From contig PAOP01000020.1 in NCBI GenBank assembly GCA_002708525.1, forward strand, positions 31,567 to 37,725: 6,159 bases of DNA, read 5' to 3'. This DNA comes from Candidatus Pelagibacter sp. (GTDB lineage: Bacteria > Pseudomonadota > Alphaproteobacteria > Pelagibacterales > Pelagibacteraceae). The notes under the pieces were generated by a model. The model saw only the letters and a program-made list of their open reading frames with translations, was not told where the DNA came from and made no database searches. Shown here piece after piece: positions 1 through 5,509 of this stretch; position 1 is the stretch's first letter, and every line of letters begins with the position of its first letter. The translations under genes and the position numbers were made by a program.

Positions 1-129
1 TGGTTAAACGGAGATTGGGGAACATTTTTTGTTTTAACGACTGTAATGGTAATCCCTTCGCTAGTTTGTTTATGGTTTATCAAAGATAAATTGAAGATTA
101 GTGGTACAGTACAAAGTGGTGAAAAATAA
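1..129 (+). CDS. C-terminal end of a membrane transporter, probably AmpG-like MFS muropeptide permease (5' truncated)
   Basis: The first base begins an open frame of 42 residues ending at TAA 127-129; the rest of the gene lies outside the window. The visible part has a short polar loop (NGDWG), one hydrophobic segment of about 20 residues (FFVLTTVMVIPSLVCLWFI) and a short, partly basic tail, as expected for the last transmembrane helix and cytoplasmic end of a transporter. The pattern G-W-x-x-FF-x-x-T-x-x-x-x-x-P-x-L resembles the end of AmpG-type MFS permeases, which bring muropeptides from the periplasm into the cytoplasm. The next gene encodes a peptidase of the type that cuts such peptides, which supports the idea. 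That it is the end of a membrane protein is fairly sure; the AmpG assignment rests on a short stretch and could be another MFS member. Confidence 0.55.
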   Translation, partial: WLNGDWGTFFVLTTVMVIPSLVCLWFIKDKLKISGTVQSGEK

Positions 130-859
130 ATTTTACTTTATAAACAACTTTTCCAATATATATAAAAGACCTTCGAAGTCATCTGAGGTAACTTCACAAA
201 TTATATATGGTGAAAAATTCAAAATTTTATCAAAAAATAAAAATTGGATAAAAATTCAATTATTATCTGATAACTATAAAGGATTTATAATAAACTCAAA
301 ATATTTAGAAAAATTTAGTCCCAATTATAAAGTTATCTCATTAAAAGCAAGAATTTTTAAAAGACCTGGAGTTGGAACAAAAAGTTGGCTACCACTTGCA
401 TCTAAATTATCTGTATTAGAGCAAAACAAGAATTATGTAAAAATTGAAAAAAATAAATGGATTAAAAAAAAAGATATAAAAAAATTAAGTTATAAAAATA
501 AGAACTTTATAGAAATATTTAAAAAATTTTTAAATGTAAAATATGTTTGGGGTGGAAAAACATTTCAAGGTATTGATTGTTCTGCATTATTACAAGTTTA
601 CTATATATACAATAATATTTTTTTCCCAAGAGATACAGTTGATCAAATTAAAGTAAAAAAAGGCTTAAAAAGTAAAAAAATATTCAGTAAAGGAGATATA
701 ATTTTTTGGAAAGGACATGTGGCAATATGTTTAAATTCAAAACAATTAATTCATGCATATGGACCAAAAAAGAAAGTACTAATTATGCCTATTAAAAAAA
801 CGATTTCTCTTATCGAAAAAACTGCGAACCTTAAAATAAAAAAAATTATTAAGCTTTAA
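101..859 (+). CDS. SH3-domain plus NlpC/P60 (C40) cysteine peptidase, YkfC-like, probably cytoplasmic
   Basis: This 252-residue protein has two SH3-like regions (about residues 15-70 and 75-125) followed by an NlpC/P60 domain (about 135-250). Catalytic motifs are visible: YVWGGKTFQGIDCSALLQ with nucleophile Cys160, PRD at 176-178, KGDIIFWKGHVAIC with His206, and LIHAYG with His218 as likely third residue. Known relatives are gamma-D-glutamyl-L-diamino acid endopeptidases that cut peptidoglycan-derived peptides. No signal peptide or membrane segment is visible, so it probably works in the cytoplasm on imported peptides, which fits the overlapping upstream transporter gene. The start is uncertain: there is no ATG in the N-terminal part (the next Met is residue 229). 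GTG at 101 gives the longest frame, but GTG at 116 or 119 is equally plausible and shortens the overlap with the upstream gene. It ends one base before the convergent tyrA. The domain call is solid; the exact substrate is inferred. Confidence 0.88.
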   Translation: MVQYKVVKNKFYFINNFSNIYKRPSKSSEVTSQIIYGEKFKILSKNKNWIKIQLLSDNYKGFIINSKYLEKFSPNYKVISLKARIFKRPGVGTKSWLPLASKLSVLEQNKNYVKIEKNKWIKKKDIKKLSYKNKNFIEIFKKFLNVKYVWGGKTFQGIDCSALLQVYYIYNNIFFPRDTVDQIKVKKGLKSKKIFSKGDIIFWKGHVAICLNSKQLIHAYGPKKKVLIMPIKKTISLIEKTANLKIKKIIKL

Positions 860-865
860 CTTAAT
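838..865 (-). terminator. Possible weak intrinsic terminator for hisC-tyrA
   Basis: Read on the minus strand, ATTAAG and CTTAAT (865-860 and 853-848) can form a 6-base-pair stem around a 6-base loop. It is followed by AA and then eight T (845-838), A, and four more T. The tyrA stop codon lies inside the stem. The stem has only one G-C pair, so it would be weak. The U-tract lies inside the 3' end of the opposing peptidase gene, as expected where two genes converge with no room between them. On the plus strand the same stem has no following T-tract. Confidence 0.3.
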
Positions 866-1754
866 CTCTTCCAAAATCAGGCTTGTCTATATCATGTTTT
901 AAATTAACTATTTGCCTTCTAACTTTTTTTGAATTTATTAATTTTTTTCTTAATTTTTTATCATCCAAATTTTGAATGTTTTTTTTAAAAGCGTTAAGAT
1001 TTTTTGAAAACAAATTGATTGCCTGAATAATATTTTTTTTATTATTGAAAAAAATATCCCTCCACATAATCTCATTTGATGCTGCTGTCCTTGAAAAATC
1101 TCTTAATCCACCTGCGCTGAATTGAATAAGATTTTTTTTATCTTTTTTTTGAAAATCTTGAGCCGTCTTGATTAAATTGTAGGCAATTAAATGAGGTAAA
1201 TGGCTTGTAATTGCAAATATTTTATCATGCTCCCTTGGCTTCATTAATTTTATATTTGATCCCATTTTTTTCCAAAAACCTATTACTTTTCTCAATTTTA
1301 CTTTATTTTTATCACTTACGACTATGCACCACTTATTTCTGAATAAGTTTTTTTTACCATGTATAGGTCCGCTTACCTCTGAGCCAGAAATTGGATGACT
1401 TAAAATCCAAGTTAATGATTTTTTAAGCTTCTTTTTTTTTAAATTTAAAACATTTTCTCTTGTTGAGCCAATATCTGTAATTATAGAATTCGCACTCAAA
1501 AATTTGTTTAAATATGGTATGATTTTATCATAACTACTCATCGGTGTACTTAATATAACTAACTCCATATCGTTAATATTTTTATCAAGTTTTTTAATTA
1601 TAATAAGTTTCTTATTTATTTTTTTTATAGTTGAAATGTATTTTTTAGATTTTTCGAGAATGTATATTTTTTTTGCCAACCTCTTGTCTAATACTGCTCT
1701 TACAATTGACGAACCAATTAAACCACAGCCTATAATTAATATTTTATTAAACAT
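861..1754 (-). CDS. tyrA: Prephenate (cyclohexadienyl) dehydrogenase
   Basis: This 297-residue cytoplasmic enzyme oxidatively decarboxylates prephenate (or arogenate) in tyrosine synthesis. An N-terminal Rossmann fold carries the dinucleotide-binding motif GCGLIGSS (residues 9-16), with a candidate ribose-binding acid at the end of beta-2 (YILEKS, Glu34). The family block LSHPISGSEVSGP holds the conserved His120. Further on are SHLPHL (His188) and GGLRDFSRTAASNEIMWRDIF (216-236), whose arginines bind substrate in relatives. There is no fused chorismate mutase or ACT domain, and the length is that of the compact alphaproteobacterial type. NAD versus NADP and prephenate versus arogenate preference cannot be read here. 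The ATG lies inside the end of hisC (8-base overlap), implying one transcript and coupled translation. The protein is very lysine-rich, matching the base bias of the window. Confidence 0.93.
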   Translation of the reverse strand: MFNKILIIGCGLIGSSIVRAVLDKRLAKKIYILEKSKKYISTIKKINKKLIIIKKLDKNINDMELVILSTPMSSYDKIIPYLNKFLSANSIITDIGSTRENVLNLKKKKLKKSLTWILSHPISGSEVSGPIHGKKNLFRNKWCIVVSDKNKVKLRKVIGFWKKMGSNIKLMKPREHDKIFAITSHLPHLIAYNLIKTAQDFQKKDKKNLIQFSAGGLRDFSRTAASNEIMWRDIFFNNKKNIIQAINLFSKNLNAFKKNIQNLDDKKLRKKLINSKKVRRQIVNLKHDIDKPDFGRD

Positions 1755-2829
1755 TGCAAATTAATTTTAAATTTTTTAGAAATGTTTTATTTTCTAATGA
1801 GTTTCCAATTGTTAATCTTAAACAATTTTTAATTCCATAAGAAGACATTTCTCTTAATATTATACCTTTTTGCTCTAATTTTTTTTGTACATATTTTGCA
1901 GAAAATCTACTTTTATTAAAATTTAACAGAAAAAAATTAGCTGTTAAATCGTTAGTGGTTATATTGTATTTTACCAAATCACTTTTGATTTTATTTCCCC
2001 AAACGATATTATGTTTTATAGACATTTGAACAAATTTATCATCCTTAAGCGCTTGTACTGCACATAATTGTGCAACTCTATTAACGTTAAAAGGTGGTTT
2101 AATTTTATATAATTCTTTAATAATTTTTTTATCTCCATAACCCCAACCAATTCTTAATGAGGCAAGACCATGAATTTTTGAAAATGTTCTTAATATAAAG
2201 ACATTATTTCTATTTTTAAATAGTTTCAATCCATTAATATAATCATTATTTTTCATATACTCAAAGTAGGCATCATCCAAAACTAATAAAATTTTTTTAT
2301 TAAGTTTTTTTCTGAGCTCCAATAATTCACTTTTCGAAATATATGTGCCTGTTGGATTATTAGGATTTGCCAAAAATACAATCTTTGTTTTTCTTGTTAC
2401 CTTCTTAAGTATTTCTTTGATTGAAACTTTAAAATTAATCTCATTTGCATAACGAACTTTAGCTCCAACAATTTTTGAATAAATTCTATACATTAAGAAG
2501 CTAAATTTAGGAACTATCACCTCATCATATTTATTCAAAAATAGTTGGCAAATCATTTGAATAATTTCGTCTGATCCTGAACCACATATAACCTTTGATT
2601 GATCACAATTATATTTTTTTGCAATTGTTTTTACTAAACCCTTGAAACGACTATCTGGATATTTTGAAACATTATTACCAAAAGATTTTAAAGCTCTTAA
2701 AACTTTGGGGCTCACTCCAAGTGCAGACTCATTTGCTGACAGCTTAATAACTTTCTTTTTTTTTATCAAAGCTGATCTACCAGGTTTATAAGCCTCTAGA
2801 TTTATTTTTTTAAAAATTGGGGTGCTCAT
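1747..2829 (-). CDS. hisC: Histidinol-phosphate / aromatic aminotransferase (HisC family)
   Basis: This is a PLP-dependent class I/II aminotransferase of 360 residues from the chosen start. Visible motifs, numbered from that start, are KLSANESALG near the N-terminus, KYPD (Tyr57), CGSGSDE (phosphate-binding region), ANPNNPTGT with Asn158, LVLDDAYFEY with Asp185 and Tyr188, the PLP-lysine motif RTFSKIHGLASLRIGWG with Lys218, and NCLRLTIG with Arg338 for the substrate carboxylate. The frame stays open to an ATG at 2901, but that adds 24 hydrophobic residues not expected in HisC and would overlap the metX promoter; ATG 2829 (MSTPIFKKI) gives the normal length. HisC converts imidazole acetol phosphate to histidinol phosphate. 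Its overlap with tyrA suggests that this copy also, or mainly, transaminates phenylpyruvate and 4-hydroxyphenylpyruvate. No clear Shine-Dalgarno sequence or convincing minus-strand promoter was found upstream. Confidence 0.92.
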   Translation of the reverse strand: MSTPIFKKINLEAYKPGRSALIKKKKVIKLSANESALGVSPKVLRALKSFGNNVSKYPDSRFKGLVKTIAKKYNCDQSKVICGSGSDEIIQMICQLFLNKYDEVIVPKFSFLMYRIYSKIVGAKVRYANEINFKVSIKEILKKVTRKTKIVFLANPNNPTGTYISKSELLELRKKLNKKILLVLDDAYFEYMKNNDYINGLKLFKNRNNVFILRTFSKIHGLASLRIGWGYGDKKIIKELYKIKPPFNVNRVAQLCAVQALKDDKFVQMSIKHNIVWGNKIKSDLVKYNITTNDLTANFFLLNFNKSRFSAKYVQKKLEQKGIILREMSSYGIKNCLRLTIGNSLENKTFLKNLKLICNV

Positions 2830-2894
2830 TGCTATAATTTTTATCAATAAATAGTTGAATAATCTTAGAAAACAATCAATAAATTTCAAAAAAA

Positions 2895-2923
2895 TTGACA
2901 TAGAAATATCAATCTTGTAAAAG
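2895..2923 (+). promoter_or_regulatory. Candidate sigma70-type promoter for metX-metW-gloB
   Basis: A perfect -35 hexamer TTGACA lies at 2895-2900, followed by a 17-base spacer and TAAAAG at 2918-2923, which matches four of six bases of the -10 consensus. Transcription would then start near 2929-2931, exactly at the first stem of the riboswitch. The -35 is also the left half of an imperfect 18-base inverted repeat (2895-2912, TTGA...TCAA). The position relative to the riboswitch supports the call; the weak -10 limits it. Confidence 0.65.
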
Positions 2924-2928
2924 ATTTC

Positions 2929-2981
2929 TGCGCTGATTTAGGACTGAATTGCGAGCGCTTTAAAAAACCTGCTAAATAAGT
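2929..2981 (+). ncRNA. SAM-II type riboswitch in the metX leader
   Basis: The conserved SAM-II core can be read directly. Stem P1 is GCGCU (2930-2934) with AGCGC (2954-2958). Next comes the loop-1 block UGAUUUA (2934-2940), then UUGC (2949-2952). After P1 there is an A-rich linker and the invariant GCUAAA (2971-2976). The pseudoknot P2 can form from UUGC with GC(U)AA (2971-2975), leaving U2973 as the SAM-contacting base, plus ACU (2943-2945) with AGU (2979-2981). The last pairing differs from the Sargasso Sea metX example as I remember it, yet keeps complementarity. SAM-II elements bind S-adenosylmethionine and lower expression of methionine genes in alphaproteobacteria, so position before metX fits. 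P1 is 5 pairs, near the normal size. SAM-V shares the binding core, but the P1 and placement favour SAM-II. Confidence 0.92.
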
Positions 2982-3014
2982 TTTTTACCTCACAATTCAC
3001 TAAATCTGATAATT

Positions 3015-4130
3015 ATGAATAACTCAGGTATAACAAAATATATTATTGTAAATAAGCCATTAAAATTAGACTGTGGTAAAGAGATTTCTAATTTTAAAAT
3101 CGCCTATGAAACATATGGTAAACTTAATGAGAAGCGAGATAATGCAATATTAGCATTTCATGCTCTCACGGGAGATCAATTCGCCTCTGGGATAAACCCA
3201 ATTACCAAAAAGGACGGATGGTGGAGTCATGCTTTGGGTCCTGGTAAGGCTATAGATACGAATAAATTTTTTGTCATATGTGCCAATGTAATTGGAGGCT
3301 GTATGGGCTCCTATGGACCAAGCAGTATCGATGATGAAACAAATAAACGTATTGGAACTAATTTTCCTGTAATAACAATAAACGACATGGTTAATGCTCA
3401 GTATAATTTATTAGATCATTTTAAAATTAAAAAACTATTTGGAGTCGTAGGTGGATCGATGGGTGGTATGCAGGTATTACAGTTTGTCTCTAATTTTCCA
3501 CAAAAAGCAAGAGTAGCTGTGCCGATAGCTTGTACTGCTAGCCACTCAGCACAAAATATTGCCTTTAATGAACTTGGAAGACAGGCGATAATGGCAGATG
3601 TAAATTGGCAAAAAGGTTTCTATGGTGATCAAAATATAAATCCTGATAAGGGATTATCTGTTGCTAGAATGGCAGCTCATATAACTTACCTATCTAAAAA
3701 AGGTCTTCAGGAGAAATTTGGAAGAAAATTACAGGATAGAGATAGTTTAAAATTTGGATTTGAAGCTGATTTTCAAATAGAAAGTTATTTGAGATATCAA
3801 GGGTCCGTTTTCGTGGATAGATTTGACGCTAATAGTTATTTATATATTACAAGAGCAATGGATTACTTTGATCTTAACAAACAGTTTGGGGGGAATCTTT
3901 CTCAAGCATTTAATGGAACTACCACTAAATTTTTCATTATTTCTTTTACCTCAGACTGGCTTTACCCAACATCTGAAAATAGAGATATTGTAATTGCTCT
4001 AAACGCTATTGGTGCAGATGTCGGTTTTGTAGAAATAGAGTCAGATAAAGGACATGATTCTTTTTTATTAAATGTTCCTGATTTTCTAACTACTTTAGGA
4101 AATTATTTAAATTCAACGTATAAAAATTAA
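3015..4130 (+). CDS. metX: Homoserine O-acyltransferase (MetX, probably acetyltransferase)
   Basis: MetX acylates the hydroxyl of L-homoserine with acetyl- or succinyl-CoA, the first committed step of methionine synthesis, in the cytoplasm. The 371-residue protein has the alpha/beta-hydrolase fold with the family blocks HALTGD (49-54), GWWSHALGPGKAIDT, CANVIGGCMGSYGPSS and the nucleophile elbow GGSMGGMQ with Ser148. The rest of the triad is Asp314 in TSDWLYP and His347 in KGHDSFLL. Length is normal and no key residue is missing. Some family members of this fold use succinyl-CoA, so the acyl donor is not settled. ATG 3015 is the only likely start; there is no Shine-Dalgarno sequence before it. 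It follows a SAM-II riboswitch by about 33 bases and is followed by metW after a single base, so it heads a SAM-regulated operon. Confidence 0.96.
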   Translation: MNNSGITKYIIVNKPLKLDCGKEISNFKIAYETYGKLNEKRDNAILAFHALTGDQFASGINPITKKDGWWSHALGPGKAIDTNKFFVICANVIGGCMGSYGPSSIDDETNKRIGTNFPVITINDMVNAQYNLLDHFKIKKLFGVVGGSMGGMQVLQFVSNFPQKARVAVPIACTASHSAQNIAFNELGRQAIMADVNWQKGFYGDQNINPDKGLSVARMAAHITYLSKKGLQEKFGRKLQDRDSLKFGFEADFQIESYLRYQGSVFVDRFDANSYLYITRAMDYFDLNKQFGGNLSQAFNGTTTKFFIISFTSDWLYPTSENRDIVIALNAIGADVGFVEIESDKGHDSFLLNVPDFLTTLGNYLNSTYKN

Positions 4131-4131
4131 G

Positions 4132-4728
4132 ATGAAACAAGAATTTAAAGTAATTTCAGAACTAATTGACAAAAACTCTAAAGTTTTAGACGTTGGGTGT
4201 GGAAATGGTGATTTAATTAAATATTTACAAGAAAAAACTAATGCCAATGTCAGAGGCTTAGAAATTTCGAAATCAAGCGTTCAAAACTGTCTTTCAAAAG
4301 GACTAACAGTAATAGAAGGTAATGCAGAGAACGACCTTTATCAATTCCCTAAACAGTCATTTGATTTTGTAATTTTAAGTCAAACACTTCAAGCATTTTT
4401 AAACCCTGAAGAAGTCTTGAAGCAATTAATGAGAGTTGGTAAAAAGGTAATAATAACAATTCCAAATTTTGGACATTGGAAAATTCGAATTAATTTATTA
4501 TTAAAAGGAACAATGCCAGTAACTAAAAATTTACCTTATTCATGGTATAATACTCCTAACTTACATATGTGCACTATTAAAGATTTTTTTGACTTTTGCA
4601 GAGAAAGAAAAATAAAAATATTTAAAACTCTATCTCTCAGTAATAATAATTTGACCCAAATTACAGCTAATAATTTAAAATTAAAAAATCTTACTTCTGA
4701 GTTAGGTATATTCTTAATTGAAAGTTAA
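4132..4728 (+). CDS. metW: Methionine biosynthesis protein MetW
   Basis: MetW is a 198-residue class I methyltransferase-like protein found beside metX in many proteobacteria, where it is needed with MetX for homoserine acylation. Its precise biochemical role is less clear than its genetics. Motif I of the SAM-binding fold is intact (VLDVGCGNGD, 18-27), followed by the acidic beta-2 end GLEIS (Glu44). The family signatures FDFVILSQTLQAFLNP (78-92), MRVGKKVIITIPNFGHWKIR (100-119), GTMPVT and LPYSWYNTPNLHMCTIKDF (134-152) are all present. The gene starts one base after the metX stop (TAAGATG) and its own stop directly abuts the gloB ATG. No Shine-Dalgarno sequence is visible, so translation is probably coupled to metX. 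Confidence 0.95.
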   Translation: MKQEFKVISELIDKNSKVLDVGCGNGDLIKYLQEKTNANVRGLEISKSSVQNCLSKGLTVIEGNAENDLYQFPKQSFDFVILSQTLQAFLNPEEVLKQLMRVGKKVIITIPNFGHWKIRINLLLKGTMPVTKNLPYSWYNTPNLHMCTIKDFFDFCRERKIKIFKTLSLSNNNLTQITANNLKLKNLTSELGIFLIES

Positions 4729-5445
4729 ATGAAAGTAGAAATTATAAATTGCTTACAGGATAATTTTTCATATATCTTAATAGATGAAGAAAAAAATGCT
4801 TGTGTAATTGACCCAAGTGAAAAAGATCCAATAATTAATTACATAGATAAAAATAATTTAAAGTTAAAGTTTATCTTAAATACTCACCATCATTTTGACC
4901 ATGTTGGAGGAAACAAAGATTTAAAAAATAAATATGGATGTAAAGTGGTTGGTTTTGAAAAAGACAAAGAAAGAATACCTGAGATTGATATTTGTTTAAA
5001 AGATAAAGAAATATGGAGCTATAAAAGTTTTGAAGCAGAAATTTTTCATATTCCTGGTCATACCTTGGGTCATATATGTTATTTTTTTAGGAAAGAAAAA
5101 ATTTTGTTCACGGGAGACACACTATTTTCACTTGGTTGTGGAAGAATATTTGAAGGTACATATCAGGAAATGTATGATTCCTTAAACATAATTAAATCAT
5201 TTCCTAGAGACACTAAAATTTTTTTTGGTCATGAGTACACCTTAAATAATGCAAAATTTTGTGTTTCCAACGATAAAGATAATATAAATTTAAAAAGAAT
5301 GATAGATGAAATTAATTTAAAACTAAAAAATGGAGAACCTACTTCACCAACGACTCTTGATAAGGAAATGCATTGTAATATTTTTCTAAAAGCCAAAGAC
5401 TTACAAACATTCACAAAATTGAGAGATTTAAAGGATAATTTTTAA
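4729..5445 (+). CDS. gloB: Hydroxyacylglutathione hydrolase (glyoxalase II)
   Basis: Glyoxalase II hydrolyses S-D-lactoylglutathione to D-lactate and glutathione, the second step of methylglyoxal detoxification. The 238-residue protein has the metallo-beta-lactamase fold with the two-metal motif THHHFDHVGG (52-61: His53, His55, Asp57, His58), His111 in PGHTLGH, the bridging Asp130 in FTGDTLF, GCGRIFEG (137-143) and His168 in FFGHEYT. The C-terminal helical domain typical of GloB follows, with the substrate-region motif NIFLKA (217-222) in place of the usual NPFLR. All metal ligands are present, and the C-terminal domain argues against a persulfide dioxygenase. Its ATG directly follows the metW stop (TAAATG) with no Shine-Dalgarno sequence, placing it in the metX-metW operon and probably under the same riboswitch. 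Length is slightly below the usual 250-260. Confidence 0.92.
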   Translation: MKVEIINCLQDNFSYILIDEEKNACVIDPSEKDPIINYIDKNNLKLKFILNTHHHFDHVGGNKDLKNKYGCKVVGFEKDKERIPEIDICLKDKEIWSYKSFEAEIFHIPGHTLGHICYFFRKEKILFTGDTLFSLGCGRIFEGTYQEMYDSLNIIKSFPRDTKIFFGHEYTLNNAKFCVSNDKDNINLKRMIDEINLKLKNGEPTSPTTLDKEMHCNIFLKAKDLQTFTKLRDLKDNF

Positions 5446-5455
5446 GTTATTCGGC

Positions 5456-5483
5456 TTGACTATAAGAAGACCCTGACTATATT
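5456..5483 (+). promoter_or_regulatory. Candidate sigma70-type promoter for rplU-rpmA
   Basis: TTGACT (5456-5461, five of six consensus bases) is followed after 16 bases by TATATT (5478-5483, five of six). The transcript would begin near 5490, giving a leader of about 20 bases. Both hexamers overlap copies of the TGACTATA repeat. The spacing and match are good, and a ribosomal protein operon needs its own strong promoter after gloB. No intrinsic terminator was seen between gloB and this promoter, so readthrough from the metX operon is possible. Confidence 0.7.
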
Positions 5484-5493
5484 GCTGACTATA
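5457..5493 (+). repeat. Three direct copies of TGACTATA in the rplU leader
   Basis: TGACTATA occurs exactly at 5457-5464, 5474-5481 and 5486-5493, with start-to-start distances of 17 and 12 bases. Each copy is preceded by C or T and followed by A or T (YTGACTATAW). The first copy supplies the -35 box, the second leads into the -10 box, and the third lies at the predicted transcription start. They may be regulator sites or the result of local duplication; function is unknown. Confidence 0.75.
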
Positions 5494-5498
5494 AAAAT

Positions 5499-5503
5499 AA
5501 GGA
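5499..5503 (+). promoter_or_regulatory. Shine-Dalgarno sequence of rplU
   Basis: AAGGA lies six bases before the ATG at 5510. It is the clearest ribosome binding site in the window and fixes the rplU start. By contrast metX, metW, gloB and hisC have none. Confidence 0.8.
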
Positions 5504-5509
5504 AATATA

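Noticed and set aside
1132..1150. Runs of 8 to 9 T in tyrA (also 1432-1440) as possible slippage or phase-variation tracts
   Set aside because: They encode lysine-rich stretches, the frame is intact, and similar runs occur throughout the window because of base bias; a housekeeping biosynthetic gene is an unlikely phase-variable target.
2830..2901. 24-residue hydrophobic N-terminal extension of HisC from ATG 2901, possibly a membrane anchor
   Set aside because: HisC is a soluble enzyme of about 360 residues, which the ATG at 2829 gives exactly. The longer start would lie at the metX -35 box and has no ribosome binding site. The open frame is easily explained by AT-rich non-coding DNA.
2987..3014. 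A second riboswitch (SAM-V) in tandem before metX, as known in some SAR11 leaders
   Set aside because: Only about 30 bases remain between the SAM-II element and the metX ATG, and neither a second UGAUUUA nor a second GCUAAA block is present.
5229..5414. 61-codon minus-strand open frame
   Set aside because: It lies wholly inside gloB on the opposite strand, and the gloB frame has clear family motifs; the translated product shows no recognisable features.
4729..5445. GloB-like protein being a persulfide dioxygenase or beta-lactamase
   Set aside because: The full two-metal ligand set and the C-terminal glyoxalase II domain are present, which fit hydroxyacylglutathione hydrolase better.
5446..5509. 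Intrinsic terminator after gloB or a structured ribosomal-protein leader before rplU
   Set aside because: No stem of useful length followed by T could be found in these 64 bases, and the predicted leader of about 20 bases is too short for a known ribosomal protein leader fold.
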